Source of the DNA: Pseudoalteromonas luteoviolacea
GTDB taxonomy: Bacteria; Pseudomonadota; Gammaproteobacteria; Enterobacterales; Alteromonadaceae
Reading direction: 5' to 3'
NCBI RefSeq assembly: GCF_021654285.1
Contig: NZ_JAKFZS010000010.1
Location: 124,001-188,000, forward strand
Length of the DNA: 64,000 bases
The notes under the pieces are model-generated. The model saw only the letters and a program-made list of their open reading frames with translations. It ran no database searches and was not told where the DNA came from. The position numbers were made by a program, and so were the translations under genes. Below are positions 1 through 9,183 of the stretch, piece after piece (within the stretch, counting starts at the first letter, position 1; every line of letters starts with the position of its first letter).

Positions 1-733
1 AATTGTATTGGTAACTCACTCTTCTAAGAATGCAATTGAAAACCACTTTGATACAAGCTTTGAGTTAGAAGCTACGCTAGAGAAGCGTGTGAAGAGAAAA
101 CTATTAGACGAAATCCGTTCGATTTGCCCTGAAGACGTCACAATAATGCATGTAAGACAAGGTGAAGCCAAAGGGCTTGGACATGCGGTCTTGTGTGCAA
201 AACCAATCGTTGGAGATGATGATTTCATTGTTGTGCTTCCTGATGTCATTTTAGACGAATATAGTGCCGATCAGCGAATCGAGAATTTAGCTGCTATGGT
301 TAAGCGCTTTCAAGAAAATGGCAGTAGTCAAATTATGTTGGAGCCAGTACCTCATGAAGATGTCAGCAAGTACGGTATCGCTGATATTAATGGCGTAGAT
401 TTATCGCCTGGGCAAAGTACTGCTATCAAATCAATGGTTGAGAAGCCTAGTCAAGAAGAAGCACCATCAAACTTAGCTGTAGTTGGCCGTTATGTCCTAT
501 CAAGTAAAATCTGGCCATTATTGAAGAGGACACCTGTAGGAGCTGGGAGTGAGATCCAGCTTACAGATGCCATCGATATGTTAATGGAAACAGACACAGT
601 TGAGGCCTTTCATATGAGTGGCATATCTCATGATTGTGGCGATAAGCTAGGCTATCTGAAGGCGATTGTTCAGTATGCTATGAAAGATGAAACGCTTGGT
701 GATGAATTCACTCAGTACATCAAATCATTATAA
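1..733 (+). CDS. galU: UTP--glucose-1-phosphate uridylyltransferase, 5' end missing
   Basis: The frame is already open at base 2 (I-V-L-V-T-H-S-S-K), so the gene begins upstream of the window and about 50-60 N-terminal residues are missing. The visible part follows GalU closely: the [13 protein letters not shown] segment, the [15 protein letters not shown] stretch that contributes to the active site, PDVILDEY, and the VEKP segment. The family makes UDP-glucose from UTP and glucose-1-phosphate in the cytoplasm for polysaccharide and envelope synthesis. The gene ends at 733 and is followed by a hairpin. Identity is secure. Confidence 0.95.
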   Translation, partial: IVLVTHSSKNAIENHFDTSFELEATLEKRVKRKLLDEIRSICPEDVTIMHVRQGEAKGLGHAVLCAKPIVGDDDFIVVLPDVILDEYSADQRIENLAAMVKRFQENGSSQIMLEPVPHEDVSKYGIADINGVDLSPGQSTAIKSMVEKPSQEEAPSNLAVVGRYVLSSKIWPLLKRTPVGAGSEIQLTDAIDMLMETDTVEAFHMSGISHDCGDKLGYLKAIVQYAMKDETLGDEFTQYIKSL

Positions 734-743
734 ATGATTAAGT

Positions 744-768
744 AAGCAGGCTCTTATAGAGTCTGCTT
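744..768 (+). terminator. hairpin after galU
   Basis: An 11-bp stem (AAGCAGGCTCT / AGAGTCTGCTT, one G-T pair) with a 3-base loop lies 11 bases after the galU stop. No strong T-run follows, so it may work in both directions or weakly. Confidence 0.5.
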
Positions 769-786
769 AAGACTAAACTTTGCAGA

Positions 787-1464
787 TTAGTGGCGTTCGG
801 TAAACCTTCTCCAAGTTATGTTGCTGTTTAACACTCTGACAGGTTTTACTACTCTGGCTAACAAGTCTATATTCGGAGCATCAACGACATCCCCATTTTC
901 TTTCAAACCAAGTAAATAGCTCATAGCAGAGCGATTTCCCAGTTGGATCGCAGAAATATATATCTGCTGCTCAAAGTTCAACCTTAAGCTACTAATTGCA
1001 GTTTTTAGACCTTGTTGATCAATATTTGGTAGACCGCATTTTTGCAAGTAACCTAAACGCTCACCTTCCCCTGAAAACCAGATCCGTACTTTTTCACTGT
1101 AACGATTCGATTTAGATGGCAGATCGAAGAGTAACCTATCATGCCCTAACTCTTTAACAAGTTGGATGTAGTGCTCTAATCCTGCATGCCATAACGCACT
1201 ATGGATTGGGACTACTCTAGGCTGGATCTTTCCATGTGTATGAAATTTAAAAGTGTGAATTGACTCTATGGTGCCTATGTCACTCAAAGTGAGATTACCT
1301 AGTTCGTCGCTATAAGCACCAGTATAGTAGGCGAGTAACGGAAGCCAAAAATGCCAATGCTTAGGCTGTTCTCGTTTGAGCTTTTCGTCGCCGTAAATAT
1401 AGCCATTAAATAGACTATATAGTTCCATGTGGGTAAAGGCGCGTCTGCCAAACTGAGATTTCAT
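787..1464 (-). CDS. degenerate tyrosine recombinase-like protein
   Basis: 225 residues resembling the C-terminal catalytic half of phage-type integrases. FWLPLLAYYTGAYSDEL (about residues 44-60) matches the usual FWLPLLALYTGAR.EE block, and VPIHSALWHAGLEHY matches the strand-helix that follows the catalytic Lys region. The usual catalytic Arg of box I is a Tyr here (TGAY), and the H-x-x-R box is reduced to ISSLR without the His, so recombinase activity is unlikely. It could be a domesticated DNA-binding remnant or a decaying pseudogene; the frame is intact over 678 bases, which argues for some retention. It stands alone between galU and a ribbon-helix-helix gene. Confidence 0.5.
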   Translation of the reverse strand: MKSQFGRRAFTHMELYSLFNGYIYGDEKLKREQPKHWHFWLPLLAYYTGAYSDELGNLTLSDIGTIESIHTFKFHTHGKIQPRVVPIHSALWHAGLEHYIQLVKELGHDRLLFDLPSKSNRYSEKVRIWFSGEGERLGYLQKCGLPNIDQQGLKTAISSLRLNFEQQIYISAIQLGNRSAMSYLLGLKENGDVVDAPNIDLLARVVKPVRVLNSNITWRRFTERH

Positions 1465-1590
1465 AAGTCAGTGCTTTAGCTAATAAATATTTGGTAGACA
1501 AGTCTATAGCGTTTAATTGTAATGTGAAAGGACTATAAAAATTATTTGTAAATCGTTCTGTAGTAGTGGGTTACTACCACAGTTACCTAT

Positions 1591-1857
1591 CTATTCTGTA
1601 CAATTTTCTAAGTAAGTAAGGCAGGATATTCGCAATAATGAAGCGAGATTAGTTACTTTCCCATGTCTTTCAATAGATTCCTGATACAAGGTGGAAATAA
1701 ACTGGGCAAGTGTGGTGTGCTCTTGTGCGGCGATTTTTTCGAGTATCCGCCAGACCTTATTTTCAAGCGCTAAACTCGTGACAACCCCCTGTATACGAAT
1801 AGACTTTTTAGTGACTTGATATAATTCAGGCGTCTGAGATGCGTATAGTTCACACAT
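1591..1857 (-). CDS. ribbon-helix-helix domain protein
   Basis: An 88-residue protein with the pattern SIRIQGVVTSLALENKVWRILEKIA followed by TTLAQFISTLYQE. This matches the RHH_4 type of ribbon-helix-helix protein (strand with alternating residues, two helices, then a conserved NLASLLRISCLTYL tail). Family members are thought to bind DNA as dimers; no target is known from the sequence. The start at 1857 has an AGGAG about 9 bases upstream. It is divergent from the VOC gene with only 13 bases between start codons, so the two promoters must lie inside, or beyond, the opposite gene. Confidence 0.7.
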   Translation of the reverse strand: MCELYASQTPELYQVTKKSIRIQGVVTSLALENKVWRILEKIAAQEHTTLAQFISTLYQESIERHGKVTNLASLLRISCLTYLENCTE

Positions 1858-1870
1858 ATAGGAAGCTCCT

Positions 1871-2266
1871 ATGGCTAAAATGATACATTCAATGATCCGA
1901 GTACAAGACTTATCAAAATCTGTGCAATTCTATCACGAACTTTTTGATTTAGAGGTAAAAAGGCAGGTAGATTTTGATGGCTTTTCGCTTACTTATCTGG
2001 CTAATGAAGAGACTAGTTTTGAGCTTGAGCTAACACATAATTATGATAACGAAAAAGCATATGAACTGGGTAATGGCTATGGTCATTTGGCTTTTAGTTC
2101 TGAGGATATTGAGACAATATGGCGCATCGCAAGTTTACATAACTACGACCCTTCTGATATTAAATCATTGCGTCATAAAGATACACTAGTGGCACGATTC
2201 TTTTTTGTTGCAGATCCCGATGGTTATCAAGTCGAAGTCATTGAAAAAAGCGAAGTATATTTTTAA
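1871..2266 (+). CDS. VOC (glyoxalase/bleomycin-resistance fold) protein, GloA-like
   Basis: 131 residues. The opening HSMIRVQDLSKSVQFYHELF, the central YGHLAFSSEDIE and the closing FFVADPDGYQVEVIEK are the usual landmarks of a one-domain glyoxalase I-like protein. Possible metal ligands are H6, E53, H73 and E123 by position. Lactoylglutathione lyase itself is somewhat better conserved than this, so I call only the superfamily and a likely GloA relationship. The stop codon overlaps the recG stop on the other strand by two bases, so the two transcripts converge tail to tail. Confidence 0.75.
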   Translation: MAKMIHSMIRVQDLSKSVQFYHELFDLEVKRQVDFDGFSLTYLANEETSFELELTHNYDNEKAYELGNGYGHLAFSSEDIETIWRIASLHNYDPSDIKSLRHKDTLVARFFFVADPDGYQVEVIEKSEVYF

Positions 2267-4347
2267 GCCATTGCGAATTCGCCTCGATTACCCATCCAGC
2301 GCAGGATCAAGGGGTCTACAGAGTCTTGGTATTGATTGAGTAATGAAAATGCAAGCGCGCGAATACTAGGGAGCATATGCTTATCACGAGTTAAATCTGC
2401 AATTTTAAGATCAACAAGTCCTGTTTGCTTGGTACCAAGTACTTCACCAGGCCCTCTTATTTCTAAATCCTTTTCAGCAATGACAAACCCATCATTGCTA
2501 TCTCTGAGCACGCCCAGCCTTTTCTGTGCTGTATTAGACAGTGGCGCGTGATAGAGTAATAAGCAATGAGAGGCAATATCGCCACGTCCGACCCGACCTC
2601 TAAGTTGGTGCAGTTGAGCAAGTCCAAGGCGCTCTGGGTTTTCAATAATTATTAGGCTGGCATTTGGGACATCAACACCCACTTCTATCACGGTTGTTGC
2701 AACGAGTACGTGATACGTGCCAGCTTTAAAGTCCGCCATGATTTGTTGTTTTTCTTGTGCTTTCATACGGCCGTGGATGAGTGCTATTTTCAGCTCTGGT
2801 AATAACTTGGTCAGCTGCTCAGCTGTATCTTCAGCGGCTTGACATTGCAGTACTTCAGATTCATCAATGAGTGTGCATACCCAATAAACTTGCCTATTTT
2901 GTTCGATACATGCGCTTTTGACGCGTTTTATAACTTCATCACGACGGGTATCAGGCACTGCTACAGTTGTGATAGGGGTTCTACCTGGCGGCAGTTCATC
3001 TATGATTGAAGTTTCCAAGTCTGCATACGCAGTCATAGCTAGGGTACGGGGAATAGGCGTCGCAGTCATCACCAGTTGGTGTGGATAGCAATCGCCAAAT
3101 TTACCTTTTTCTCTGAGTGATAGACGTTGATGTACACCAAATCTGTGCTGTTCATCAATAATGATAAGCGCAAGATTAGAGAATATCACCTGTTCTTGAA
3201 ATAGGGCGTGTGTGCCTACCACCATTTGAGCTTGTCCAGAGGCGATTTTTTCAAGTGTTTCTTTGCGTTCTTTCCCTTTGGTTTTCCCACCTAGCCAGCA
3301 TGTATCAATTCCTAATGCAGTAAACCAGTTCGTGAAGTTGAGCGCGTGTTGCTCTGATAGGATCTCTGTAGGTGCCATCAATGCAACTTGATAGCCTTTT
3401 GATATTGCAGTTAATGCACTAAGCGCTGCGACTAAGGTTTTACCTGAACCTACATCACCCTGTACTAGACGAAGCATCGGTTCTGGCTTTTGTAAGTCCT
3501 GTTTTATTTCACTGACAACTCTGCTTTGCGCATTGGTTGGCTTAAATGGAAGTTGGGCCAAAAACTCAGTTTCTAATGGATTACTAGGTGGCAGTGCAAT
3601 TGCTTTGACGGCTTGGCTTTTTTTTCTGAGCTTTAATAAGCTTAAGTTTTGTGCCAGTAGCTCTTCAAAAGCAAGACGCTGCTGTGCAGGGTGCTGCCCT
3701 AATTCCAATTGGCTTAAATCTACGTCATGTGAAGGCGAGTGTAATAACAGTAGCGCTTCTTTGAGGCTTAATTGATTCGGTCTGAATTGAGCTGGTAAAT
3801 GGTCTTCTATATCGTATTTTTGCAGTAACTTTACTGCTTGCTCTGCAATTGCTCGTATGCTGAGCTGCTTAAGCCCTTCGGTCGTAGGATAGACTGGGGT
3901 GAGTGTGTCATCGGCTGCGTTATTATCTTGCAGCGTATCCTTGATACTATATTCGGGGTGTGCCATTTCAAGGCCAACTCGACCACGGCGAGCCTCACCA
4001 AAGCAGCGCATGATTTTACCAGGTTGCATGGCATTTTTTTGTGCCGCGGAGAAATTGAAAAAGCGCAGAGTGAGCCTGCCTGTACCATCGTTAATTTGGC
4101 ACACAAGCATACGGCGTTTACCAAAAGTGATGTTTGCCTGCTCAATCTCTCCTTCTACACTGACGTGCATATGCGGCATTAATGTCGCGATGGAATAAGT
4201 TTTTGCTCTATCTTCGTATCGTAATGGCAAGTGAAATAACATATCTTGAACACTTGCTATACCTAATTTAGCTAACTTCTCAGCAGCTTTAGGACCAACA
4301 CCTTTTAGATCTGTAATGGGGTAATTAGCTAAATTAGGAGCAGACAT
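2263..4347 (-). CDS. recG: ATP-dependent DNA helicase RecG
   Basis: 694 residues, the normal RecG length. An N-terminal wedge/OB region (GRLTLRFFNFSAAQKN) is followed by two helicase lobes: Walker A GDVGSGKT, DEQH box in IIIDEQHRFGVHQR, MTATPIPRTLAMT (motif III), and the C-terminal GRVGRG (motif VI). RecG remodels stalled forks and branched DNA. It starts 8 bases after the trmH stop (4347 versus 4356), which suggests co-transcription. The spoT-trmH-recG neighbourhood of enterobacteria is partly kept here, but asnC/asnA, fapA and ridA now separate spoT from trmH. Confidence 0.97.
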   Translation of the reverse strand: MSAPNLANYPITDLKGVGPKAAEKLAKLGIASVQDMLFHLPLRYEDRAKTYSIATLMPHMHVSVEGEIEQANITFGKRRMLVCQINDGTGRLTLRFFNFSAAQKNAMQPGKIMRCFGEARRGRVGLEMAHPEYSIKDTLQDNNAADDTLTPVYPTTEGLKQLSIRAIAEQAVKLLQKYDIEDHLPAQFRPNQLSLKEALLLLHSPSHDVDLSQLELGQHPAQQRLAFEELLAQNLSLLKLRKKSQAVKAIALPPSNPLETEFLAQLPFKPTNAQSRVVSEIKQDLQKPEPMLRLVQGDVGSGKTLVAALSALTAISKGYQVALMAPTEILSEQHALNFTNWFTALGIDTCWLGGKTKGKERKETLEKIASGQAQMVVGTHALFQEQVIFSNLALIIIDEQHRFGVHQRLSLREKGKFGDCYPHQLVMTATPIPRTLAMTAYADLETSIIDELPPGRTPITTVAVPDTRRDEVIKRVKSACIEQNRQVYWVCTLIDESEVLQCQAAEDTAEQLTKLLPELKIALIHGRMKAQEKQQIMADFKAGTYHVLVATTVIEVGVDVPNASLIIIENPERLGLAQLHQLRGRVGRGDIASHCLLLYHAPLSNTAQKRLGVLRDSNDGFVIAEKDLEIRGPGEVLGTKQTGLVDLKIADLTRDKHMLPSIRALAFSLLNQYQDSVDPLILRWMGNRGEFAMA

Positions 4348-4355
4348 GAGTTTCC

Positions 4356-5054
4356 TTACTTTTTACTAAATTTGAGCGTATTCCAAAATGCATCATCAGC
4401 GACAATTTCGCCATCTTCATCTAACTCAGGGTAGGGAAGGCCTTTTTCATTACAGCGGTTTGCAATAATTGGGTGGCACCCTTCAAAAAGGAGCGTGTGT
4501 TTTATTTTTGGGTCCAACATGTCTTTACGTTGGTACATACCGGCTTCCTCGCGTTGCCTTTGCGCTTCGTAGAGAATGAGCGCTGCTGCAACAGATACAT
4601 TTAATGACTGCACCATGCCTGCCATTGGAATGACGATATGCTGGTCAGCATGCTCAAGCGCCCTATCGGATATACCTAAACGCTCTTGACCAACAATCAC
4701 AGCAGTTGGTTTGGTGTAGTCAATTTCTCTAAAGTCGACGGCGGTATCACTTAAATTGGTAGCAAGTAGCTGGATCCCCGGGTTTTGCTCTCTGATTTTG
4801 GCAACAGCTTGGTCGATATCATCATGCATTTGCGTGTCGACCCAATTTTTGCTGCCACCAGAGGTATTGTTGGTTAAGCGTCTTTGATCTTGCGGCCATA
4901 CGGCGTGAACATAGTGACAGCCAACAGCGTCAGCTGTTCGTACGATAGCGGATAGGTTATGGTGCTTGTGTACCTCGTCGAGGCATACAGTCAAATCCGT
5001 TTGCCGTTGTTCCAATATTCGTTTTACGCGCTGAAAGCGATTTTCTTTCATCAA
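4356..5054 (-). CDS. trmH: tRNA (guanosine(18)-2'-O)-methyltransferase
   Basis: 232 residues of the SpoU/TrmH (SPOUT) class. Visible motifs: the N-terminal QTDLTVCLDEVHKHHNLSAIVRTADAVG with the Arg used for catalysis, VGQERLGIS (motif 2), and IPMAGMVQSLNVSVAAALILYEA (motif 3, knot region). The family methylates the ribose of G18 in the tRNA D-loop. It is the first gene of a leftward pair with recG. Confidence 0.95.
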   Translation of the reverse strand: MMKENRFQRVKRILEQRQTDLTVCLDEVHKHHNLSAIVRTADAVGCHYVHAVWPQDQRRLTNNTSGGSKNWVDTQMHDDIDQAVAKIREQNPGIQLLATNLSDTAVDFREIDYTKPTAVIVGQERLGISDRALEHADQHIVIPMAGMVQSLNVSVAAALILYEAQRQREEAGMYQRKDMLDPKIKHTLLFEGCHPIIANRCNEKGLPYPELDEDGEIVADDAFWNTLKFSKK

Positions 5055-5144
5055 GGACTGCTCTTAAATACAATATTGTGGCTATTATACCAAAATAATT
5101 ACTGTATAAGTACACACCTATTTGGTCTCAGAGCTGACAAAAGT

Positions 5145-5603
5145 TTATGGCTGGATTTCACGCATAATTGGTGCTTGTAATGAGATCAAGGTCTCGGTCG
5201 ATTGAATGGCCTCAATCGATTGTATCTTATTGACAAGTACATCATGTAAGTGGTCCATTGATTGACTTAAAACCTTAATAAAAATACTGTAATTACCGGT
5301 TGTATAATAGGCTTCGACAACTTCCTCAAAACTTTCTAATTGCGCAATGGTATCTTGGTAATCTCTCGCGTGCTTGAGGTTAATACCGATAAAGCAACAC
5401 ACATCATAGCCAAGTTTTTTTGCATTGATGCAGACTTTAGTCCCTGTGATGATCCCAGCTTGCTTCATCTTTTCGACACGAACATGAATTGTACCTGCAC
5501 TTACAGCAAAACGTTTGGCCAATTCGGCATAGGGAGTTCTGGCGTCATTCATTAGTGCGTGCAAAATAGATTTATCGAGATTATCGATCTGATAATTTTC
5601 CAT
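5145..5603 (-). CDS. asnC: Lrp/AsnC-family regulator, probably AsnC
   Basis: 152 residues: an N-terminal HTH (IDNLDKSILHALMNDARTPYAELAKRFAVSAGTIHVRVEKMKQAGII) and a RAM/AsnC ligand-binding domain (ending EAIQSTETLISLQAPI). It is divergent from asnA with 176 bases between start codons, the arrangement of E. coli asnC-asnA, where AsnC activates asnA and responds to asparagine. The role here is inferred from that context. Confidence 0.9.
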   Translation of the reverse strand: MENYQIDNLDKSILHALMNDARTPYAELAKRFAVSAGTIHVRVEKMKQAGIITGTKVCINAKKLGYDVCCFIGINLKHARDYQDTIAQLESFEEVVEAYYTTGNYSIFIKVLSQSMDHLHDVLVNKIQSIEAIQSTETLISLQAPIMREIQP

Positions 5604-5715
5604 GGTTATTGTTATCTGTAATTGTTGATTCTATAAATATATAGCACTTTTTTTATTGGTTGAAGTTGTGTTTTAGTATTTTTGGTTTTGAATATTGAAT
5701 TTTGTCTAAAATTTG

Positions 5716-5744
5716 TTGACGATGGATATATCAGATAATTAATA
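5716..5744 (+). promoter_or_regulatory. candidate sigma70 promoter for asnA
   Basis: TTGACG (5716-5721) and TTAATA (5739-5744) are separated by 17 bases and lie 36 bases before the asnA start. The flanking DNA is very AT-rich and is where an AsnC site would be expected; I cannot define that site. Confidence 0.4.
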
Positions 5745-5779
5745 CACAGAATCATCAAAAATTTGGAATGGGGATCAAT

Positions 5780-6775
5780 ATGAAAGCACAATACTTAAAA
5801 ACACAGCAGCAAATCGCTCGCGTAAAAAGCGTTTTTTCAGCACAGTTAACTGAGCAATTAGGTTTAGTCGAAGTACAAGCACCGATACTGGCAAAGGTAG
5901 GGGACGGTATTCAAGACAACTTAAGCGGCACAGAAAAAGCGGTATCAGTGAAAGTAAAAACGCTTGCTGACAGTGAGTTTGAAGTTGTTCATTCTTTAGC
6001 GAAATGGAAGCGTAAAACGTTGGGAGATTATGGTTTTGAGGTGGGTGAGGGTTTATACACTCACATGAAAGCACTGCGCCCAGATGAGGACCGTTTATCA
6101 CCTATTCATTCAGTTTTTGTTGATCAGTGGGATTGGGAAAAAGTCATTTGCGGTGATTCACAACGTAACCTTGTTGCACTGAAAGAGACTGTTCAAACAC
6201 TATATCAGTGCATCAAGCACACTGAGAAAGTCATTTCTAAAGAGTTTGGTACAGACGTGTTTTTACCTGAGAAAATCACATTTGTTCATGCTGAAGAGCT
6301 AAGAGCCATGTACCCTGACTTTACAGCAAAGCAGCGGGAAAAAGCGATTGCTCAAGAATATGGCGCGGTATTTTTAATTGGTATTGGTGGCGAGCTAGGT
6401 GATGGTAAAATCCATGATGTACGCGCGCCGGACTATGACGATTGGTCAACGGCAACGTGTGAAAAATACCAAGGTCTAAACGGTGATATTATTGTTTGGA
6501 ACCCGGTTCTTGAAGATGCATTTGAGATTTCATCAATGGGTATCAGAGTGTCACCTGATTCTCTGGCACACCAGCTAGAGATAAGTGACGCGCAAGAGAG
6601 ACTTGAATTTGATTGGCACAAAGCGCTGCTTGCAGGTGAGTTACCTCAGACCATTGGCGGTGGTATAGGCCAATCTCGTTTAGTGATGCTGCTAATGCAA
6701 AAGCAGCACATTGCGCAAGTTCAAGTGGGTGTATGGCCAGAAGCGCTTAAGCAAGATATTGAAGGCGTACTTTAG
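5780..6775 (+). CDS. asnA: aspartate--ammonia ligase (asparagine synthetase A)
   Basis: 331 residues from the chosen ATG at 5780. It begins [19 protein letters not shown] as AsnA does, and GGGGAT lies just upstream; an in-frame ATG 12 bases earlier overlaps that ribosome-binding site. Class II aaRS-like landmarks are visible: [41 protein letters not shown] and the closing [19 protein letters not shown]. It makes asparagine from aspartate, ammonia and ATP. Divergent AsnC probably controls it. Confidence 0.96.
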   Translation: MKAQYLKTQQQIARVKSVFSAQLTEQLGLVEVQAPILAKVGDGIQDNLSGTEKAVSVKVKTLADSEFEVVHSLAKWKRKTLGDYGFEVGEGLYTHMKALRPDEDRLSPIHSVFVDQWDWEKVICGDSQRNLVALKETVQTLYQCIKHTEKVISKEFGTDVFLPEKITFVHAEELRAMYPDFTAKQREKAIAQEYGAVFLIGIGGELGDGKIHDVRAPDYDDWSTATCEKYQGLNGDIIVWNPVLEDAFEISSMGIRVSPDSLAHQLEISDAQERLEFDWHKALLAGELPQTIGGGIGQSRLVMLLMQKQHIAQVQVGVWPEALKQDIEGVL

Positions 6776-6783
6776 TTGATTTA

Positions 6784-6810
6784 AGAGGGGAGGGCTCCCC
6801 TCTAAATTTT
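6784..6810. terminator. hairpin between asnA and fapA
   Basis: An 8-bp stem AGAGGGGA/TCCCCTCT with a GGGC loop, followed by AAATTTT on the + strand. It overlaps the fapA stop codon and probably ends both convergent transcripts. Confidence 0.65.
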
Positions 6811-8412
6811 AAATTCTATCTCTATTTGTCCATCTGCCAATTTTGCTGTGCAAGGTGGGTAACTCCGGTTGGTGGTATAGGTTTTGTCAAAAATATGAAT
6901 TTCAACACCGGAATGTAGTGCTGACGTTGCTTGTAGCTGTGTACCTTCAAGTAATTCATGAAGCGTATGATCCAACTCACTGAGTTTATTTTCAAGTGCT
7001 TCAGCTTGCTGACAATAATGTATTTGCGTGGCACTGATTTTGGCCATGAGCATTTTCTTTTTTTCGATATCTTTGAGTTGTTCGGCTTTTTCGACCGCTT
7101 TTTGTAAATTTTCTAATTGCTCGTCTGTGTCGCCTAAGTCGCGTATACATTGGTCGGTTTTATTGGTGATTTCGACGCCTGAATTGGCAAGGAATACGGA
7201 CATAGTTGCCCCTGAAGGGCTGCCTATTTCGCCCGCTGTGACAGATTGCGCATCAAATACGGTTCCGCCAATTAATTTACCCCGAGGATTGTCTTCTAAG
7301 CCAACACGAACTGTTCTGAGCGCTTTGATATCACAGTGGTTTGCTTGTTTTTGAATATAGATATTACGGGCTTCTAAATAAGTGTATTGGCCGTGGACTA
7401 TATTGATATTACCTTTGGCAATGAGTTTGCAGGTTAAACTTTGATCATTGTCGCTGTGATCAAGGTGACCAATGACGCCGCCGCGTACTTCTATATTTCC
7501 TTCGCTGATAATTTCACCGGACTCGACTGTGCCCATAATAGTAATATCGCCACTGGCTTTGACTTTCATGCCAGGTTCGACGTTATGGGTGACAATCACG
7601 CTGCCGCTAAATTCTATATGGCCAGATTTCACATTCACATCTGCAATGGTAAATATGTCATCGACTCGCATACCATTTTGAATATCTGAGGGGCAGCCTG
7701 CAATGGTTGAAATTAGCTCGAGTGGATTGGTTGGTGAGATTTCAGTGCCTTCACCTGCAACCAGTTGAAACGATTCTCCAGGTACTGGTGTAATGCTATC
7801 CCCTGTTACTGTGAAACCCTCTTTGCCAGGAGTCGCTGGGCGCTGAGTAATGAGTAATGTCCCTGGCGAGACGCTTGAAAGCGCGCCAAAGTCGCGCATG
7901 TCTACAGTACCGTCCTCTCTTAATTTGGGCTGCTTTAAACGCTCTTTGAGTGTTAAAACGTGTGATATTAGCTTGGCTGGTAGACCATTTTCAGGAGGAC
8001 GACCTTGGGCAATAATACCGCTATGCTCGGTACCTGGAGGTGCGTCAAATTGCTTTGCGAGTAGCTTTTCTAAAAAAGCTTGCTTGTACCCTCTACAAAC
8101 CCCAGCTTTAACAATTATTTTTTTAGCTTGCTCTAGACTGATAAGGCTACCGCCTTGTGCCGTTGTAATGGTGGCAGAGGCTTGCATTTTGTCTTCGGAA
8201 ATTGAAATTTTTAACTGCGCGTGTTTTTGCTTTGCGACTAACAACTGCTGCTCTGCTACTTCACTTTGAAAGTAAGCAGCTATTGAATCATGATCGACTT
8301 CACAATCGGCATAGGGAGAACACTCAAGCGCTTCGACAATGAACGCCTGACTGGGTGGTGTTGCAGAAGCAACGTCCATTAATATTTGGCCATTTTTAGT
8401 GACTTTAAACAC
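6802..8412 (-). CDS. FapA-type (DUF342) protein
   Basis: 536 residues. The N-terminal half carries IIVKAGVCRGYKQAFLEKLL and the PPENGLPAK segment. The middle is a right-handed beta-helix with hexad-like repeats (IADVNVKSGHIEFSGSVIVTHNVEPGMKVKASGDITIMG and so on). The C-terminus is a coiled coil rich in Glu/Lys/Leu. This is the flagellar assembly protein A (FapA, DUF342) layout. In Vibrio a FapA protein influences polar localisation and flagellar assembly; that role is extrapolated. It is a single leftward gene. Confidence 0.8.
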   Translation of the reverse strand: MFKVTKNGQILMDVASATPPSQAFIVEALECSPYADCEVDHDSIAAYFQSEVAEQQLLVAKQKHAQLKISISEDKMQASATITTAQGGSLISLEQAKKIIVKAGVCRGYKQAFLEKLLAKQFDAPPGTEHSGIIAQGRPPENGLPAKLISHVLTLKERLKQPKLREDGTVDMRDFGALSSVSPGTLLITQRPATPGKEGFTVTGDSITPVPGESFQLVAGEGTEISPTNPLELISTIAGCPSDIQNGMRVDDIFTIADVNVKSGHIEFSGSVIVTHNVEPGMKVKASGDITIMGTVESGEIISEGNIEVRGGVIGHLDHSDNDQSLTCKLIAKGNINIVHGQYTYLEARNIYIQKQANHCDIKALRTVRVGLEDNPRGKLIGGTVFDAQSVTAGEIGSPSGATMSVFLANSGVEITNKTDQCIRDLGDTDEQLENLQKAVEKAEQLKDIEKKKMLMAKISATQIHYCQQAEALENKLSELDHTLHELLEGTQLQATSALHSGVEIHIFDKTYTTNRSYPPCTAKLADGQIEIEFKI

Positions 8413-8734
8413 AGACTATTCCTTATAGACCGAGCGGCTCAAAACTGAGCTCACACTTAAACTTACCCTTTGCGCTGTAATTGCAGCGCATGTGCGCTTA
8501 TTAGCAATGAATTCGTTAGTATTAGTATGACAATCAAAAATTCAATAAATTCCGAGCGTCCATTTTATGTCATCATTTCTTATGATTAGGCTGACTCAAA
8601 GCATTTTATTTTTGCTGTTCGCGTTATCAGCTTGCTTAATTAATATTATGTAGTCAAGCTGTTAAGATCAAAGTTGATGGGCTATTTTTGGAAGATTTTT
8701 CAATGTATGGCGTTATATAAGTTGTACGCAAATG
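8413..8734. other. intergenic region, fapA upstream
   Basis: 322 bases between the fapA start and the terminator of ridA. It is AT-rich and must contain the fapA promoter. I see no small gene, tRNA or clear repeat in it. Confidence 0.5.
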
Positions 8735-8761
8735 AAAAAGGCCTAATGGGTTAGGCCTTTT
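8735..8761 (-). terminator. rho-independent terminator after ridA
   Basis: Read leftward, a 10-bp stem AAAGGCCTAA/TTAGGCCTTT with a 4-base loop is followed by T-rich sequence. It lies 20 bases after the ridA stop. Confidence 0.85.
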
Positions 8762-8780
8762 AGCGGGTGATAAGTCACCG

Positions 8781-9173
8781 TTAATTCATTGATGGTAACT
8801 CCATAATACCGTCAATTTCAATTTGTACATTTTTTGGCAACTCTTTCACACCAATAGCAGCTCTGGCAGGGTAAGGTGTTTTGAAGTACTGGCTCATAAT
8901 TTCATTCACTGTGGCAAAATTGCTTAAATCAGTCATGAAAATATTCACTTTCACCATATCTTGCAACTGTCCGCCTGCCGCTTCACATACTGCGGTTAAG
9001 TTTTTAAACACTTGATGTGTTTGTTCTGCAAAATCTTCAGAGATAACTTCCATTGTATCTGGCACCAGCGGGATCTGACCCGATAGGTATACCGCAGTAC
9101 CTACTTTGATTGCTTGGTTGTATGTACCGATCGCAGCAGGTGCCTGATCGGTTGAAATAATTGCTTTATTCAT
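8781..9173 (-). CDS. ridA: 2-iminobutanoate/2-iminopropanoate deaminase (RidA/YjgF)
   Basis: 130 residues. I place the start at 9173 ([22 protein letters not shown]) because AAGGAAG lies just upstream and this is where the family begins. The RidA signature is complete: [12 protein letters not shown], the Arg of [14 protein letters not shown] that binds the carboxylate, and the closing VQIEIDGI. It hydrolyses reactive enamine/imine products of PLP enzymes. Its start is 10 bases from the spoT stop, so it is probably in the spoT transcript, as yjgF relatives often are. Confidence 0.95.
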   Translation of the reverse strand: MNKAIISTDQAPAAIGTYNQAIKVGTAVYLSGQIPLVPDTMEVISEDFAEQTHQVFKNLTAVCEAAGGQLQDMVKVNIFMTDLSNFATVNEIMSQYFKTPYPARAAIGVKELPKNVQIEIDGIMELPSMN

Positions 9174-9183
9174 AATAACTTCC

